64,000 nt of DNA from contig NZ_BOOP01000001.1 of NCBI RefSeq assembly GCF_016863295.1, positions 186,001 through 250,000 on the forward strand, written 5' to 3'. Source of the stretch: Planotetraspora phitsanulokensis (lineage in GTDB: Bacteria; Actinomycetota; Actinomycetes; Streptosporangiales; Streptosporangiaceae). Shown one piece after another: positions 41,971 to 50,852 of the stretch (within the stretch, counting starts at the first letter, position 1; the number at the start of each line of letters is the position of its first letter). The translations under genes and the position numbers were made by a program. The notes below the pieces were generated by a model. It had not been told where the DNA came from. It worked only from the letters and a program-made list of their open reading frames with translations, and ran no database searches.

Positions 41971-42315
41971 ATGCCTGTGCGGCACCGGGTGGTGATTCTC
42001 CTCGGGGCGTTCGTCAGCCTTCGTGCCGCCGAGGTGTTCGGCCTACGCGTCGACTTCATGCGGGGGATCGTCCATCCGGCGGTGCAGTACCCAGCTGAGG
42101 CGCTCAAGACTGAGACCTCCCGGACGCCGGTCCCCAACCCGGCGTCCCTGGCGCTCGAACTCTCGGCCCACGTCAAGGCCGGCCACAGCGGCGAGACGCT
42201 GCTCACTGACGACGATGGTGCCCAGGTCGGCCCGTGGAAGCTTGAATGGGCAATGCGAAAAGCCCGTGGCAAGGTGCAGGACCTTCCCACGGGCTTTCGA
42301 TTCCACGACTTGCTC
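41971..42315 (+). pseudogene. Tyrosine-recombinase (integrase) C-terminal pseudogene (copy 3)
   Basis: About 115 codons match the catalytic part of actinobacterial phage-type integrases: V-I-L-L-G-A-F-V-S-L-R-A-A-E-V-F-G-L-R (box I Arg kept), then K-T-E-T-S-R-T-P-V-P, T-D-D-D-G-A-Q-V-G-P and G-K-V-Q-D-L-P-T-G-F-R-F-H-D-L. It breaks exactly where the second catalytic H-x-x-R should continue, and the final Tyr is absent. The core-binding N-terminus is also missing. Its 42260-42296 segment forms the same stem-loop as at 30868. Confidence 0.7.
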
Positions 42316-42427
42316 CGACGAGTCGACGCGGGCCGCGATCGATGCGGTGATCGCCGCTCGGACGGAACCGAGGCAGAACCAGACCGGGACCGCGCGATGA
42401 ACGTGCAGCTCATCGCGCGGTGACCGA

Positions 42428-43852
42428 TCACACGTCGTAGTAGAGCTCGAACTCGTGCGGGTGCGGGCGCAGCCGGATCGGGTCGATCTCGTTCTCGCGC
42501 TTGTACGCGATCCACGTCTCGATCAGGTCGGGCGTGAAGACGCCGCCCTCGAGCAGGAACTCGTGGTCCGCCTCGAGGGCGTCCAGGACCTCCGGCAGCG
42601 AGCCGGGAACCTGCGGAACCTGGCCGGCCTCCTCCGGAGGAAGCTCGTACAGGTCCTTGTCGACCGGCTGCGGCGGCTCGATCTTGTTGCGGATGCCGTC
42701 GATGCCGGCCATGAGCTGCGCGGCGAACGCGAAGTACGGGTTGCACGACGGGTCCGGCACGCGGAACTCGATGCGCTTGGCCTTCGGGTTCGATCCCGTG
42801 ATCGGGATGCGGATGCAGGCGGAACGGTTGCGCTGGGAGTAGACCAGGTTGACCGGCGCCTCGTAACCCGGCACCAGACGGTGGTAGGAGTTCACCGTCG
42901 GGTTGGTGAAGGCCAGCAGCGCGGGCGCGTGCTTGAGCAGACCACCGATGTAGTAGCGGGCGGTGTCCGACAGGCCCGCGTAGCCGACCTCGTCGTAGAA
43001 GAGCGGCTCGCCGTCCTTCCAGAGCGACTGGTGGCAGTGCATGCCTGAGCCGTTGTCACCGAAGAGCGGCTTCGGCATGAACGTGACCGTGTGACCGGCC
43101 TCGATCGCCGTGCTCTTGATGATGTACTTGTACAGCATCAGGTTGTCGGCCGTCTTCAGCAGCGTGCCGAACTTGAAGTCGATCTCGGCCTGACCCGCGG
43201 TGCCCACCTCGTGGTGCTGCATCTCGGTCTCGATGCCGGAGTCGATCAGGTTGCGGACCATCTGCGAGCGCAGGTCGGTGAAGTGGTCCATCGGCGGAAC
43301 CGGAAAGTAGCCGCCCTTGTAACGAGGCTTGTAACCGAGGTTGCCGCCCTCGGAGGCCTTGCCGGTGTTCCAGGCACCCTCGATCGAGTCGATGTAGTAG
43401 TAGCCCGCGTTCTCTTTGGTCTCGAAGCGGACGTCGTCGAAGATGTAGAACTCGGCCTCAGGGCCGAAGAAGACGGTGTCCGCGATGCCGGTGCCCTTGA
43501 GGTACTCCTCAGCCTTGCGGGCGACGTTGCGCGGGTCGCGGCTGTAGGCTTCGCCGGTCAGCGGGTCGTGCACGAAGAAGTTGATGATCAGCGTCTTGTG
43601 CTGACGGAACGGGTCCAGCACCGCGGTCGACGGGTCGGGCAGCAGGAGCATGTCCGACTCGTGAATGGCCTGGAAGCCGCGAATGGAAGAACCGTCGAAC
43701 ATGAGACCGTCGGTGAAGACGTTTGCCCCGAAGTTCTCCACCGGGAAAGTGAAGTGGTGCGTCGTGCCCGGCAGGTCCGTGAACCTGACGTCGACGAACT
43801 GCACACCCTCCTCACGGATGAACTTGAGTACGTCATCGGCAGAGTTAAACAC
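42428..43852 (-). CDS. glnA: Glutamine synthetase type I (GlnA1)
   Basis: A 474-residue GS-I of the beta subtype that makes glutamine from glutamate, ammonia and ATP as a dodecamer. The hallmarks are [16 protein letters not shown] at 52-56 (ammonium site intact), [48 protein letters not shown] and the adenylylation-site Tyr402 in DLYELPPEE, which is the target of GlnE. The start is GTG at 43852 with GGGAGG 8-9 bp upstream; the frame extends to 43873. A four-element GlnR box lies 53-90 bp upstream. Confidence 0.97.
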   Translation of the reverse strand: MFNSADDVLKFIREEGVQFVDVRFTDLPGTTHHFTFPVENFGANVFTDGLMFDGSSIRGFQAIHESDMLLLPDPSTAVLDPFRQHKTLIINFFVHDPLTGEAYSRDPRNVARKAEEYLKGTGIADTVFFGPEAEFYIFDDVRFETKENAGYYYIDSIEGAWNTGKASEGGNLGYKPRYKGGYFPVPPMDHFTDLRSQMVRNLIDSGIETEMQHHEVGTAGQAEIDFKFGTLLKTADNLMLYKYIIKSTAIEAGHTVTFMPKPLFGDNGSGMHCHQSLWKDGEPLFYDEVGYAGLSDTARYYIGGLLKHAPALLAFTNPTVNSYHRLVPGYEAPVNLVYSQRNRSACIRIPITGSNPKAKRIEFRVPDPSCNPYFAFAAQLMAGIDGIRNKIEPPQPVDKDLYELPPEEAGQVPQVPGSLPEVLDALEADHEFLLEGGVFTPDLIETWIAYKRENEIDPIRLRPHPHEFELYYDV

Positions 43853-43904
43853 TCTTGAACCTCCCAAGGGCATGTGCTAGCAGACCCGAAAATAGGCGGG
43901 GGCC

Positions 43905-43942
43905 GTTTCCGCTCCGTGTCTCGATTGTTTCGTGGGTGTTAA
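43905..43942 (-). promoter_or_regulatory. GlnR operator upstream of glnA1
   Basis: Read on the minus strand: TTAAC, six bases, GAAAC, six bases, GACAC, six bases, GAAAC. The exact 11 bp periodicity and the two perfect GAAAC b-sites match the double GlnR box (gTnAC-n6-GaAAC-n6-GtnAC-n6-GaAAC). The position suits activation or repression of glnA1. Confidence 0.8.
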
Positions 43943-44044
43943 GGGGAGCGCCCATCGACGCTAACCCCGGCGGCCCCGCGAAAGCCCTCGGACCCGCGCC
44001 GGTTGACCCACTCTTGCCCGACTGGCAAGGCGCATCCGAGCAGG

Positions 44045-45145
44045 TCAGGTGCCCGTCGTCGGTCGGCACCCGTGGCGGCCGGCCCCGCTCTCCCTCCGAT
44101 CGTACGGGTCGGTCGGAGCGCCCGAGGGGCGGGCCTCCTCCGGGGATCCGGGGAGGCCGGGCCGGACGAAGCCGTCCCCGGCGCCGCCGCGGGCATCGCA
44201 TCGGGCGCCGAAGACGCTCCGCGTGACGCCGTCCACCCAGACCACGAGCCGCCCGCCGTCCCGGCGGGCGGAGAAGCCGACCACGTAGTGGGCCACCACC
44301 CGCATCGTCGTCACCTGATCACCGGGCGGGCGCACCGCGTAGACGAACAGGTAGTCGGCCTTGATCGTGACGCCCCCGCGTCCCTTCGTGGCCGCCCCGG
44401 CACGGCCCCGGACCGCGGTGATCGTCGTCTTCCCGTCGACCTTGACGGTGTCTCCGTTCGGCTCCGCCGTACGGGGATCCAGGCTGAACACCCACGTCCG
44501 GGTGTCGGGAGTGCCCGCCTTGTCGAGGTGGCGCGCGAACCACCCGCGCTGCCCGGGATCGAGCAGCTTGACGAAGGCGTCCGGCTTCTTCCCGCGCACG
44601 GTGGCCGGGTCGAGGTACGCGACGGCGAGCAGCCTCCGGACACGGGCGAGCGCGGCCCCGACCTCCTCCTCGGTCAAGCCGCCCAGCGCCCTGGCCGGGG
44701 GCGTCACGAGCCCGGCCGTCCCGTCGGCGAACGCCGCCGCCGGAGACCCGGCGAAGGGATCGGCGAGGCGGGGCAACTCCTGCCCGGCTTCGTCGTCCTC
44801 GATGGGGGTGAGGATCGGATCGGCCCTCGCGACCGTGGGGGCCTCGCCGTACCGGGGGCTGGGCGTGTCGCCGGGACCGGGGTCGCCGAACATGTCCGGG
44901 CGAAGGCTGACGACCAGACCGATGAGCACGACCAGGCCGGACAGCACGATCACCACGACCGGGAGCATCCCCCGGCGGTCGAAACGCCGCGGGGGAGTGG
45001 CCGGGGGACGTTCGCCGGGCTCCTGCGGGGGATCCTCGGCGACGCCCTCGGCCTCCTCGACCAGCCGTCTGATCTCGTCCTTGTCGAACTGGGCGATCAG
45101 CGCTTCGAAACGCGCGTCGATGTCGTCGGGATCCTTCGGCCGCAT
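44045..45145 (-). CDS. Single-pass membrane protein, function unknown
   Basis: A 366-residue protein starting at the ATG 45145 behind GGAGGG; the frame continues upstream without support. The cytoplasmic part (1-60) is acidic with RFEALIAQFDKDEIRRLVEEAEG. A membrane helix covers about 61-82 (LPVVVIVLSGLVVLIGLVV). The outer domain contains AVAYLDPATVRGKKPDAFVKLLDPGQRGWFARHL and VRPPGDQVTTMRVVAHYVVGFS. It resembles conserved hypotheticals next to glnA/RDD genes in actinomycetes; no function known. It is divergent from the RDD gene. Confidence 0.65.
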   Translation of the reverse strand: MRPKDPDDIDARFEALIAQFDKDEIRRLVEEAEGVAEDPPQEPGERPPATPPRRFDRRGMLPVVVIVLSGLVVLIGLVVSLRPDMFGDPGPGDTPSPRYGEAPTVARADPILTPIEDDEAGQELPRLADPFAGSPAAAFADGTAGLVTPPARALGGLTEEEVGAALARVRRLLAVAYLDPATVRGKKPDAFVKLLDPGQRGWFARHLDKAGTPDTRTWVFSLDPRTAEPNGDTVKVDGKTTITAVRGRAGAATKGRGGVTIKADYLFVYAVRPPGDQVTTMRVVAHYVVGFSARRDGGRLVVWVDGVTRSVFGARCDARGGAGDGFVRPGLPGSPEEARPSGAPTDPYDRRESGAGRHGCRPTTGT

Positions 45146-45258
45146 CGTTCCCTCCCCATGGATGAAACAGGCGGAAATAAGCCGATCGCCGTGCCCATGA
45201 TGAACGGCTTCGCCTCCGAGAGGAAGACCGATCACCGGCCCCGATACGCTGGGGCACC

Positions 45259-45720
45259 ATGAGCGACCGGCAGCCTCGATGGACACAGACCTGGCTTGGG
45301 GGCGTCCGGGCGGCCGGAGCGGACTTCGGCTACCCGGGACAGCGTCTGGGCCTGCCGGAAGAGGGATCCGGCTCGGTCTCGGGCTTCGGCCGGAGGATCG
45401 CCGCGGTCGTGGTCGACTGGCTGCTGTGCACGGTGGCGATCGCCCGCGGCCTGCTCCACGCCGACCCGCGGAACCAGGGCTGGATCGGCCTGGCCGTCTT
45501 CGCCGCGGAGTACGTCCTGCTGGTCGGCACCGTGGGGATGACCCTGGGCATGCGGCTGTTCGGGATCCGGGTGGCCTCACTCGAGGGCGGCCGCCCCGCG
45601 TTCCTGTCCGTGCTGATCCGCACGTTCCTGCTGTGCCTCGCCGTGCCGGCGCTGATCTGGGACCGGGACCGCCGCGGTCTGCACGACCGCGCCGCCGGCA
45701 CCGTTGTCGTCAAGATCTGA
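45259..45720 (+). CDS. RDD family membrane protein
   Basis: A 153-residue protein. The RDD domain starts at SGFGRRIAAVVVDWLLCTVAIA (Arg and Asp of the name) and has three membrane helices, with GMTLGMRLFGIRV before the last and a final DRDRRGLHDRAAGTVVV. The first 45 residues are cytoplasmic, with W-T-Q-T-W-L-G-G-V-R-A-A-G-A-D. RDD proteins are small membrane proteins, some acting as Na+/H+ antiporters. Standing next to glnA is typical for actinobacteria. Confidence 0.88.
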   Translation: MSDRQPRWTQTWLGGVRAAGADFGYPGQRLGLPEEGSGSVSGFGRRIAAVVVDWLLCTVAIARGLLHADPRNQGWIGLAVFAAEYVLLVGTVGMTLGMRLFGIRVASLEGGRPAFLSVLIRTFLLCLAVPALIWDRDRRGLHDRAAGTVVVKI

Positions 45721-45762
45721 CGCGCCCGTACGGCACTGCCGCCGCGTGTTCTGAGGCCGCGT

Positions 45763-46551
45763 CTACGGCCGGCGGCACTGGAAGATCGCGGTTCCGGGGA
45801 AGAGTCGGCCGCGAAGGGGGCTCCAGCCACCCCAGACCTGCGCGTGTCCTTCCGGCCACTCCGGCTCGACCAGCCCGGTCAGGGTGAGGCCCGACGACAC
45901 GATCAGGGCCACCCAGTCGCCCATGGTCCGGTGATGTTCCACATACGACGGCACGCCGTCGTCGGAGAACTCGACGTACGGCGTCCGGTCGAAGTAGGGA
46001 CGGTCGGCCGTGAGGCCCCCGGGCCCGGGGTCGTCGGGGAACGCCCACCGGATCGGATGGCTGACGGAGAACACGAACCGTCCACCCGGCCGCAACACCC
46101 GCCGGACCTCGGACAGCACCGCCCCGGCGTCCGCCACGAACGGCAACGCCCCGAAGGCCGAGCACGCGAGATCGAACGAGCCGTCCGCGAACGGCAGGAC
46201 CTCGGCGTCGGCCTGCACGACGGGCAGGGCCGTGCCGGTCGACTGATCGATGCGGCGGGAGTGCTGCAACTGCCGGTGAGAGAGGTCGAACCCGGCCACC
46301 GCGGCGCCCTGGGCGGTCAGCCATCGGCCGCACTGCCCCGCCCCGCAGCCCACCTCCAGGACGCTCTTGCCCGCCACCTCGCCCAGGAGGTGCGCGTCGG
46401 CCTCGTCGAGCCCCTCCGGACACCAGATGAAACCGTCGTCACGGAGGAACTCGCCGTGCTCCGTCTGGTAGTCGTCGGCCTCGCCGTCCCACCAGCCACG
46501 GTTGGCCCGCGAGGCCTCCGCGCGCGAGACCGTTCTCCTGCCGACGTCCAT
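45763..46551 (-). CDS. Class I SAM-dependent methyltransferase
   Basis: A 262-residue enzyme. Motif I VLEVGCGAGQCGRWL binds SAM and VAGFDLSHRQL is the acidic strand-2 end. PFADGSFDLACSAFGALPFV and VLRPGGRFVFSVSHP are motifs II-III. The N-terminus RANRGWWDGEADDYQTEHGEFL is common in actinobacterial methyltransferases of unknown substrate. A GCCCGTACGGC palindrome lies between its stop and the RDD gene stop. Confidence 0.82.
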   Translation of the reverse strand: MDVGRRTVSRAEASRANRGWWDGEADDYQTEHGEFLRDDGFIWCPEGLDEADAHLLGEVAGKSVLEVGCGAGQCGRWLTAQGAAVAGFDLSHRQLQHSRRIDQSTGTALPVVQADAEVLPFADGSFDLACSAFGALPFVADAGAVLSEVRRVLRPGGRFVFSVSHPIRWAFPDDPGPGGLTADRPYFDRTPYVEFSDDGVPSYVEHHRTMGDWVALIVSSGLTLTGLVEPEWPEGHAQVWGGWSPLRGRLFPGTAIFQCRRP

Positions 46552-46609
46552 CGAGCCCCTCGAACCTTCTACCGGCCCGTCCGCACGGGATCCAGGCGAC
46601 CCGCGTGGA

Positions 46610-47263
46610 TCAGCGGGGCCGCTGCGAACGCGGCATCGGGCCCTTCGGAATCGGCATCGCCGGGGTCAGCGCGCGAATGCGGTTGTTGACCTCGGAGACG
46701 ACCGGCTTCTTCAGGTTGCGGGGGAGCTTCATCAGGTGCCGCTGGAGCTTCGCCAGCGGCACCTGGCCCTCACCGTTGCCGCACTGGATGTCGTAGACCG
46801 GGATGTCGATGGCGACCCGCTGGACGCGCTTCTTCTCCGCGACGAGCATCCGCTGCACCCGGTTCCCCGGTCCTTCGGAGACCAGGACCACGCCGGGATA
46901 GCCGACGACGCGGAACACCACGTCCTGGTCGCGGTTGATCGCCGCCGGCTTTTCGTCGACGTACCAGTTCCCCCGCATGTTCTTCATGACGGCGAGGCTC
47001 GCACCGGGCTGCCCGTCCATCATCGAGTACTGCGCGCGCTGCGACCTGCGGCCGAACAGGAACATGCCGACCAGGAGGGCGGCGAACACGCCTGTTACGT
47101 ACCAGGTCCAGCCGAAGAACAGGCCCAGCACCACGAACACGACGAGCGTCCCGAGGGCCGATGCGTACACGATCGGCATGGCCTTGGGATCGCCCTGTTT
47201 GGTGATCTGGACCAGCATCCGGATCTGCTTGAGCCGTCCGGGAGCCGCAGGGTCTTTCGCCAT
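46610..47263 (-). CDS. DUF4191 membrane protein
   Basis: A 217-residue protein of the actinobacterial DUF4191 family. The cytoplasmic N-terminus LKQIRMLVQITKQGDPKAMP leads to two membrane helices at about 30-75 (LGTLVVFVVLGLFFGWTW and VTGVFAALLVGMFLFG). A cytoplasmic domain follows with YSMMDGQPGASLAVMKNMRGNWYV and QRHLMKLPRNLKKPVVSEVNNRIRAL. The role is unknown; conservation next to lipA is the only clue. It lies directly downstream of lipA on the same strand. Confidence 0.9.
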   Translation of the reverse strand: MAKDPAAPGRLKQIRMLVQITKQGDPKAMPIVYASALGTLVVFVVLGLFFGWTWYVTGVFAALLVGMFLFGRRSQRAQYSMMDGQPGASLAVMKNMRGNWYVDEKPAAINRDQDVVFRVVGYPGVVLVSEGPGNRVQRMLVAEKKRVQRVAIDIPVYDIQCGNGEGQVPLAKLQRHLMKLPRNLKKPVVSEVNNRIRALTPAMPIPKGPMPRSQRPR

Positions 47264-47311
47264 GGTGTGAAGGATACAAATCTCAGGGTCGATTAATGAA
47301 AACGAGACCGA

Positions 47312-48241
47312 TCAGAGAGTCTGCCGTGCTGCGATCGCCTGCTGGTACAGACGCCCGGCGCGGTAGGACGAGCGGACGAGCGGCCCGGACATGACGCCGG
47401 CGAAGCCGATCTCCTCGGCCTCCCGCTGCAGCTCGACGAACTCCTCCGGCTTCACCCACCGGTCCACCGGGTGGTGGCGCGGCGTGGGGCGGAGGTACTG
47501 CGTGATCGTCACCAGGTCGCATCCGGCGTCGTGCAGATCGCGGAGGGCCTGGGTGATCTCCTCGCGCTCCTCGCCCATGCCGAGGATGAGGTTCGACTTG
47601 GTGACCAGCCCGGCTTCACGGGCCATGGTGATGACCTGCATGGACCGGTCGTAGCGGAAGGCGGGCCTGATCCGCTTGAAGATCCGCGGCACGGTCTCGA
47701 TGTTGTGGGCGAAGACCTCGGGCCGGGAGGAGAAGACCTCCTCGAGCTGCCCGCGGTCGCCGTTGAAGTCCGGCACCAGCAACTCGACGCCGCAGCCGGG
47801 GACCATCGCGTGGATCTGACGGGCGGTCTCCGCGTACAGCCAGGAGCCGCCGTCGGGCAGGTCGTCACGGGCGACCCCGGTCACCGTCGCGTAGCGCAGG
47901 CCCATCTGGGTCACCGACTCGGCGACGCGGCGCGGCTCGTCCCTGTCGTACTCGGCCGGCTTGCCGGTGTCGATCTGGCAGAAGTCGCAGCGCCGGGTGC
48001 ACTGGTCACCGCCGATGAGGAAGGTGGCCTCCCGGTCCTCCCAGCACTCCGAGATGTTGGGACATCCGGCTTCCTGGCAGACCGTGTGCAGTCCCGCGCC
48101 CTGCACCAAGGATTTGATCTCGTTGAAGTTGGGGCCGTTGTGCAGCCGTGTCTTGATCCACGGCGGCTTCTTCTCTATGGGGGTCTGGCTGTTGCGCACC
48201 TCCAGGCGGAGGAGCTTGCGGCCTTCTGGTGCAACCGTCAC
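47312..48241 (-). CDS. lipA: Lipoyl synthase
   Basis: A 309-residue radical-SAM enzyme that inserts two sulfurs into octanoyl groups on lipoyl domains. The auxiliary cluster is C55-x4-C60-x5-C66 ([12 protein letters not shown]) and the radical-SAM cluster is C81-x3-C85-x2-C88 (CTRRCDFC). The end has the conserved RSSY motif (LVRSSYRAG). It starts with GTG at 48241, immediately after the lipB stop (4 bp gap), so the genes form one unit. Its likely substrates include SucB, encoded close by. Confidence 0.97.
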   Translation of the reverse strand: MTVAPEGRKLLRLEVRNSQTPIEKKPPWIKTRLHNGPNFNEIKSLVQGAGLHTVCQEAGCPNISECWEDREATFLIGGDQCTRRCDFCQIDTGKPAEYDRDEPRRVAESVTQMGLRYATVTGVARDDLPDGGSWLYAETARQIHAMVPGCGVELLVPDFNGDRGQLEEVFSSRPEVFAHNIETVPRIFKRIRPAFRYDRSMQVITMAREAGLVTKSNLILGMGEEREEITQALRDLHDAGCDLVTITQYLRPTPRHHPVDRWVKPEEFVELQREAEEIGFAGVMSGPLVRSSYRAGRLYQQAIAARQTL

Positions 48242-48245
48242 CCGT

Positions 48246-48914
48246 TCAGCTTATTACCTCGGCCAAATCTTCCTCGTACAGGTCGTAGGCCTCGGCGCCG
48301 AGGGCTTCCGCCAGCCGTTTCCCCGCGACGGGGATGACCTGCTCGACGGTGATGCGCCGGCCGGTCTCCGCCGCCAGGGAGGTCACGCCGCCGTCGTCGG
48401 CGGGCAGGATGCGGCCGTACCAGCTCAGGTCGTTCACGCAGTTGAGCGCGAAACCGTGCATGGTCACGCCGCGGGACACCCGGATGCCGATGCTGCCGAG
48501 CCTGCGGTCGCCCAGGCCCCGGGCGGGATCGGCCGGCACCCACACCCCGCCCCGGCCGGGCACCCGGCTCGCCGCGACCCCGAAGTCGGCGCAGACCTGG
48601 ATCAGCACCTCCTCGAGGAGACGGACGTACGCGGTGACGTCGTCGATCCGGAGGATGGGGTACCCGACGAGCTGGCCGGGGCCGTGCCAGGTCATGTTCC
48701 CGCCGCGGTCGACGTCGATGACCGGCGTCCCGTCGGCGGGCCGCTCGTGCGGACGAGTCCGCTTGCCCGCCGTGTAGACGGGAGCGTGCTCCAGCATGAG
48801 GCACAGATCGGAGATCCCGCCGGCCACCCGCCGTTCGTGTGCACGCCGTTGCGTGCTCCACGCCTGCTCGTACGGAACGTCGACACCCATCCGGACGATG
48901 GCCAAGCCCTTCAC
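48246..48914 (-). CDS. lipB: Octanoyl-ACP:protein octanoyltransferase (LipB), catalytic Lys replaced by Arg
   Basis: A 222-residue enzyme that moves octanoate from ACP to lipoyl domains. [17 protein letters not shown] at 70-86 and C159 in [12 protein letters not shown] are intact. The lysine that normally precedes [IV]-[AG]-[AS]-I-G is Arg138 here (DRRLGSIGI). Otherwise length and fold are normal. Arg can hold the oxyanion but is a poor general base, so activity may be altered. It is upstream of and coupled to lipA. Confidence 0.93.
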   Translation of the reverse strand: MKGLAIVRMGVDVPYEQAWSTQRRAHERRVAGGISDLCLMLEHAPVYTAGKRTRPHERPADGTPVIDVDRGGNMTWHGPGQLVGYPILRIDDVTAYVRLLEEVLIQVCADFGVAASRVPGRGGVWVPADPARGLGDRRLGSIGIRVSRGVTMHGFALNCVNDLSWYGRILPADDGGVTSLAAETGRRITVEQVIPVAGKRLAEALGAEAYDLYEEDLAEVIS

Positions 48915-48917
48915 GCC

Positions 48918-49658
48918 CTAAAGCGTAGAGGCCAGCTGACGAGGTTCGATACGGAACTCCTTGACCCCGGCTCCGTCACGCTCGATGCGGTAGGCGTAAC
49001 CGCTGGGGTCGACGGTGACCGCCTGGATGAATTCGGTGCCGACGTAGTGGAGGGCGACGCCCTCGTCCGCGGCGTATCCCTCGGGCAGTTCGCCGGCCGC
49101 CACTGACTCGTGCAGCAGCTTGCGGCGCTGGCCGTCGGAGTTGTAGTGCACGCCGCAGGAGTACGGCAGCAGGCTGAGGCCCTCGGCCCAGGGCCGCAGC
49201 GCGGGCCCGAAGGAGTCGGTGTTGCCGCCGACGTGCCAGCACAGGGCGCCCGCGCTCTGGCCGGACAGCACGACGCCGCCCCGCCAGGCCTCGGCGAACG
49301 CCTCGTCGAGGCCGTGCAGCCGCCACAGGGCGGCGAGGTTGGCGACGCTGCCGCCGCTGACGTAGATGGCGTCCTGGTCGAGGATCCACTCGCGGGGGTC
49401 GTCGACGTTCGGCATGGGGAAGACGGTCAGGTGGCTGACCTCGACGTCCCAGCGGCTGAACGCGCCGTACATCTTGAGCAGCCAGTCGGAGTCGTCACCG
49501 GTAGCGGTCGCGAGCAGGCCCAGCTTCGGGCGGTCCTCGCCGGTGAGGTCGAGCACGTAGCGCAGCAGACCGGTCGGCTCGATGAACCCGTACCGCTCGG
49601 TCTGCCGGAACGACCCTCCGCCGATCGCGACGATGTGCGACTGTCCGATCCGGCCCAT
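48918..49658 (-). CDS. Peptidase family S51 (peptidase E-like) protein
   Basis: A 246-residue class-I-amidotransferase-like fold protein. VAIGGGSF starts the fold, IYVSGGSVANLAALW is the oxyanion segment, GQSAGALCW places the nucleophile Ser, and SCGVHYNSD holds the His. These enzymes cleave Asp-X dipeptides or have related hydrolytic roles. It lies 3 bp upstream of lipB on the same strand and so is likely part of the same transcript. Confidence 0.85.
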   Translation of the reverse strand: MGRIGQSHIVAIGGGSFRQTERYGFIEPTGLLRYVLDLTGEDRPKLGLLATATGDDSDWLLKMYGAFSRWDVEVSHLTVFPMPNVDDPREWILDQDAIYVSGGSVANLAALWRLHGLDEAFAEAWRGGVVLSGQSAGALCWHVGGNTDSFGPALRPWAEGLSLLPYSCGVHYNSDGQRRKLLHESVAAGELPEGYAADEGVALHYVGTEFIQAVTVDPSGYAYRIERDGAGVKEFRIEPRQLASTL

Positions 49659-49688
49659 TGTTCACTCCAGTGTCAGAAGAAGGACTCA

Positions 49689-50591
49689 CTAGAGTACGGC
49701 CGCCAGTGCCTCTCCGAGGGTGGGATGGGCGAACCGGTGGCCGGCGTCGAGCAGACGCCGGGGGAGGGCGCGCTGGCCGATGAGGAGCCCCTCCTGCGCG
49801 AACTCCCCGAGCGCGAGCCGCAGCGCGAAGGCCGGGGCGGGGACGGGCATCGTCGGCCGGTGCAGCGCCTTGGCCAGTTCCCTGGTGAACTCGGCGTTCG
49901 TCACCGGCTCGGGCGCCGTCAGGTTGACGGGGCCGGACATCCCCTCGTGGTCCAGGAGGAAGCGGGCGGCGGACACCCAGTCGGGCAGGGAGATCCACGA
50001 CATGTACTGCGTGCCGCTTCCCAGCACGGCGCCCGCTCCCATCCTGAAAATCGGAATCAACCGGCCGAGCGCCCCGCCGTGCCCGCTGACCACGAAGCCC
50101 GTCCGCAGGCGCACGACCCGGATGCCGGCTCTCTCCGCGGGCTTGGCCGCCTGCTCCCACTCCCGCGCGAGACCGGCGAGGAACCCTTGGCCCGCGGGCG
50201 CGGTCTCGTCCACGGCCTGGTCTCCGGTGTCGCCGTAGAACCCCACCGCGGAGCCGGACAGCAGGACCCGCGGCTTCTTGTCCAGTGCGGCGAGGGCCTT
50301 CGTCAGGGTGCGGGTCCCCGCCACCCGGCTGGCGAGAAGCTTGCGCTTGTACTCGGGCGTCCATCTCCGGTCGCCGACGCTCGCCCCCGCGAGATGGACG
50401 ACCGCGTCCACGCCCTCGAGGACGGCGGGCGCAAGAACCCCTCCCGCCGGGTCCCAGAAGGCCTCATCCGGGTTTTGGGGGCACTGCCGTACAAGTCTGA
50501 GGATCCGGGTTCCCGCTCCCCGCAGGGACTCGATCAGAGCCGAGCCGAGCAGACCGGACGAGCCGGTCACCGCGATCGTCGTTTCGTCCAC
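49689..50591 (-). CDS. TIGR01777 family NAD(P)-binding epimerase
   Basis: A 300-residue short-chain-dehydrogenase-like protein. The glycine loop is TGSSGLLGSAL. VDAVVHLAGASVGDRRWT is the family signature, SGSAVGFYGDTGDQAVDE the conserved middle part, and RTGFVVSGHGGALGRLIP the substrate region. A DUF1731-like C-terminus follows (APAFALRLALGEFAQEGLL). SulA/YfcH-type proteins of this group have no firm reaction. It is in the same cluster as sucB, lipB and lipA in many actinomycetes. Confidence 0.9.
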   Translation of the reverse strand: MDETTIAVTGSSGLLGSALIESLRGAGTRILRLVRQCPQNPDEAFWDPAGGVLAPAVLEGVDAVVHLAGASVGDRRWTPEYKRKLLASRVAGTRTLTKALAALDKKPRVLLSGSAVGFYGDTGDQAVDETAPAGQGFLAGLAREWEQAAKPAERAGIRVVRLRTGFVVSGHGGALGRLIPIFRMGAGAVLGSGTQYMSWISLPDWVSAARFLLDHEGMSGPVNLTAPEPVTNAEFTRELAKALHRPTMPVPAPAFALRLALGEFAQEGLLIGQRALPRRLLDAGHRFAHPTLGEALAAVL

Positions 50592-50728
50592 GGTAGGGCT
50601 TCTACCCCACCTCGCCCGCTGATGCGGGGTTTTCCGGGCGGGATCGGCCCTCCGGGGCCGACCGCCCGGACGCGCTCACCGCGTCGTGGCGACGTATAAG
50701 GCCGTCCAGGGGGGCGCCCGCGGAACGG

Positions 50729-50762
50729 CGGAAGCCGCCCCGCGACGGCGAGGCGGCTTCCG
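50729..50762 (-). terminator. Terminator after sucB
   Basis: CGGAAGCCGCC and GGCGGCTTCCG form a perfect 11 bp stem with a 12 nt loop about 90 bp after the sucB stop (minus strand). The 261 bp gap to the TIGR01777 gene otherwise holds nothing I recognise. Confidence 0.7.
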
Positions 50763-50852
50763 GACGGTCCACCCGGGCGCCGGGCGGACGTGAACCTGTC
50801 AGACGAGAACCGGACGAGGACCGGGCGAGGCCCTCGTCGGTTGAGGACCTTC

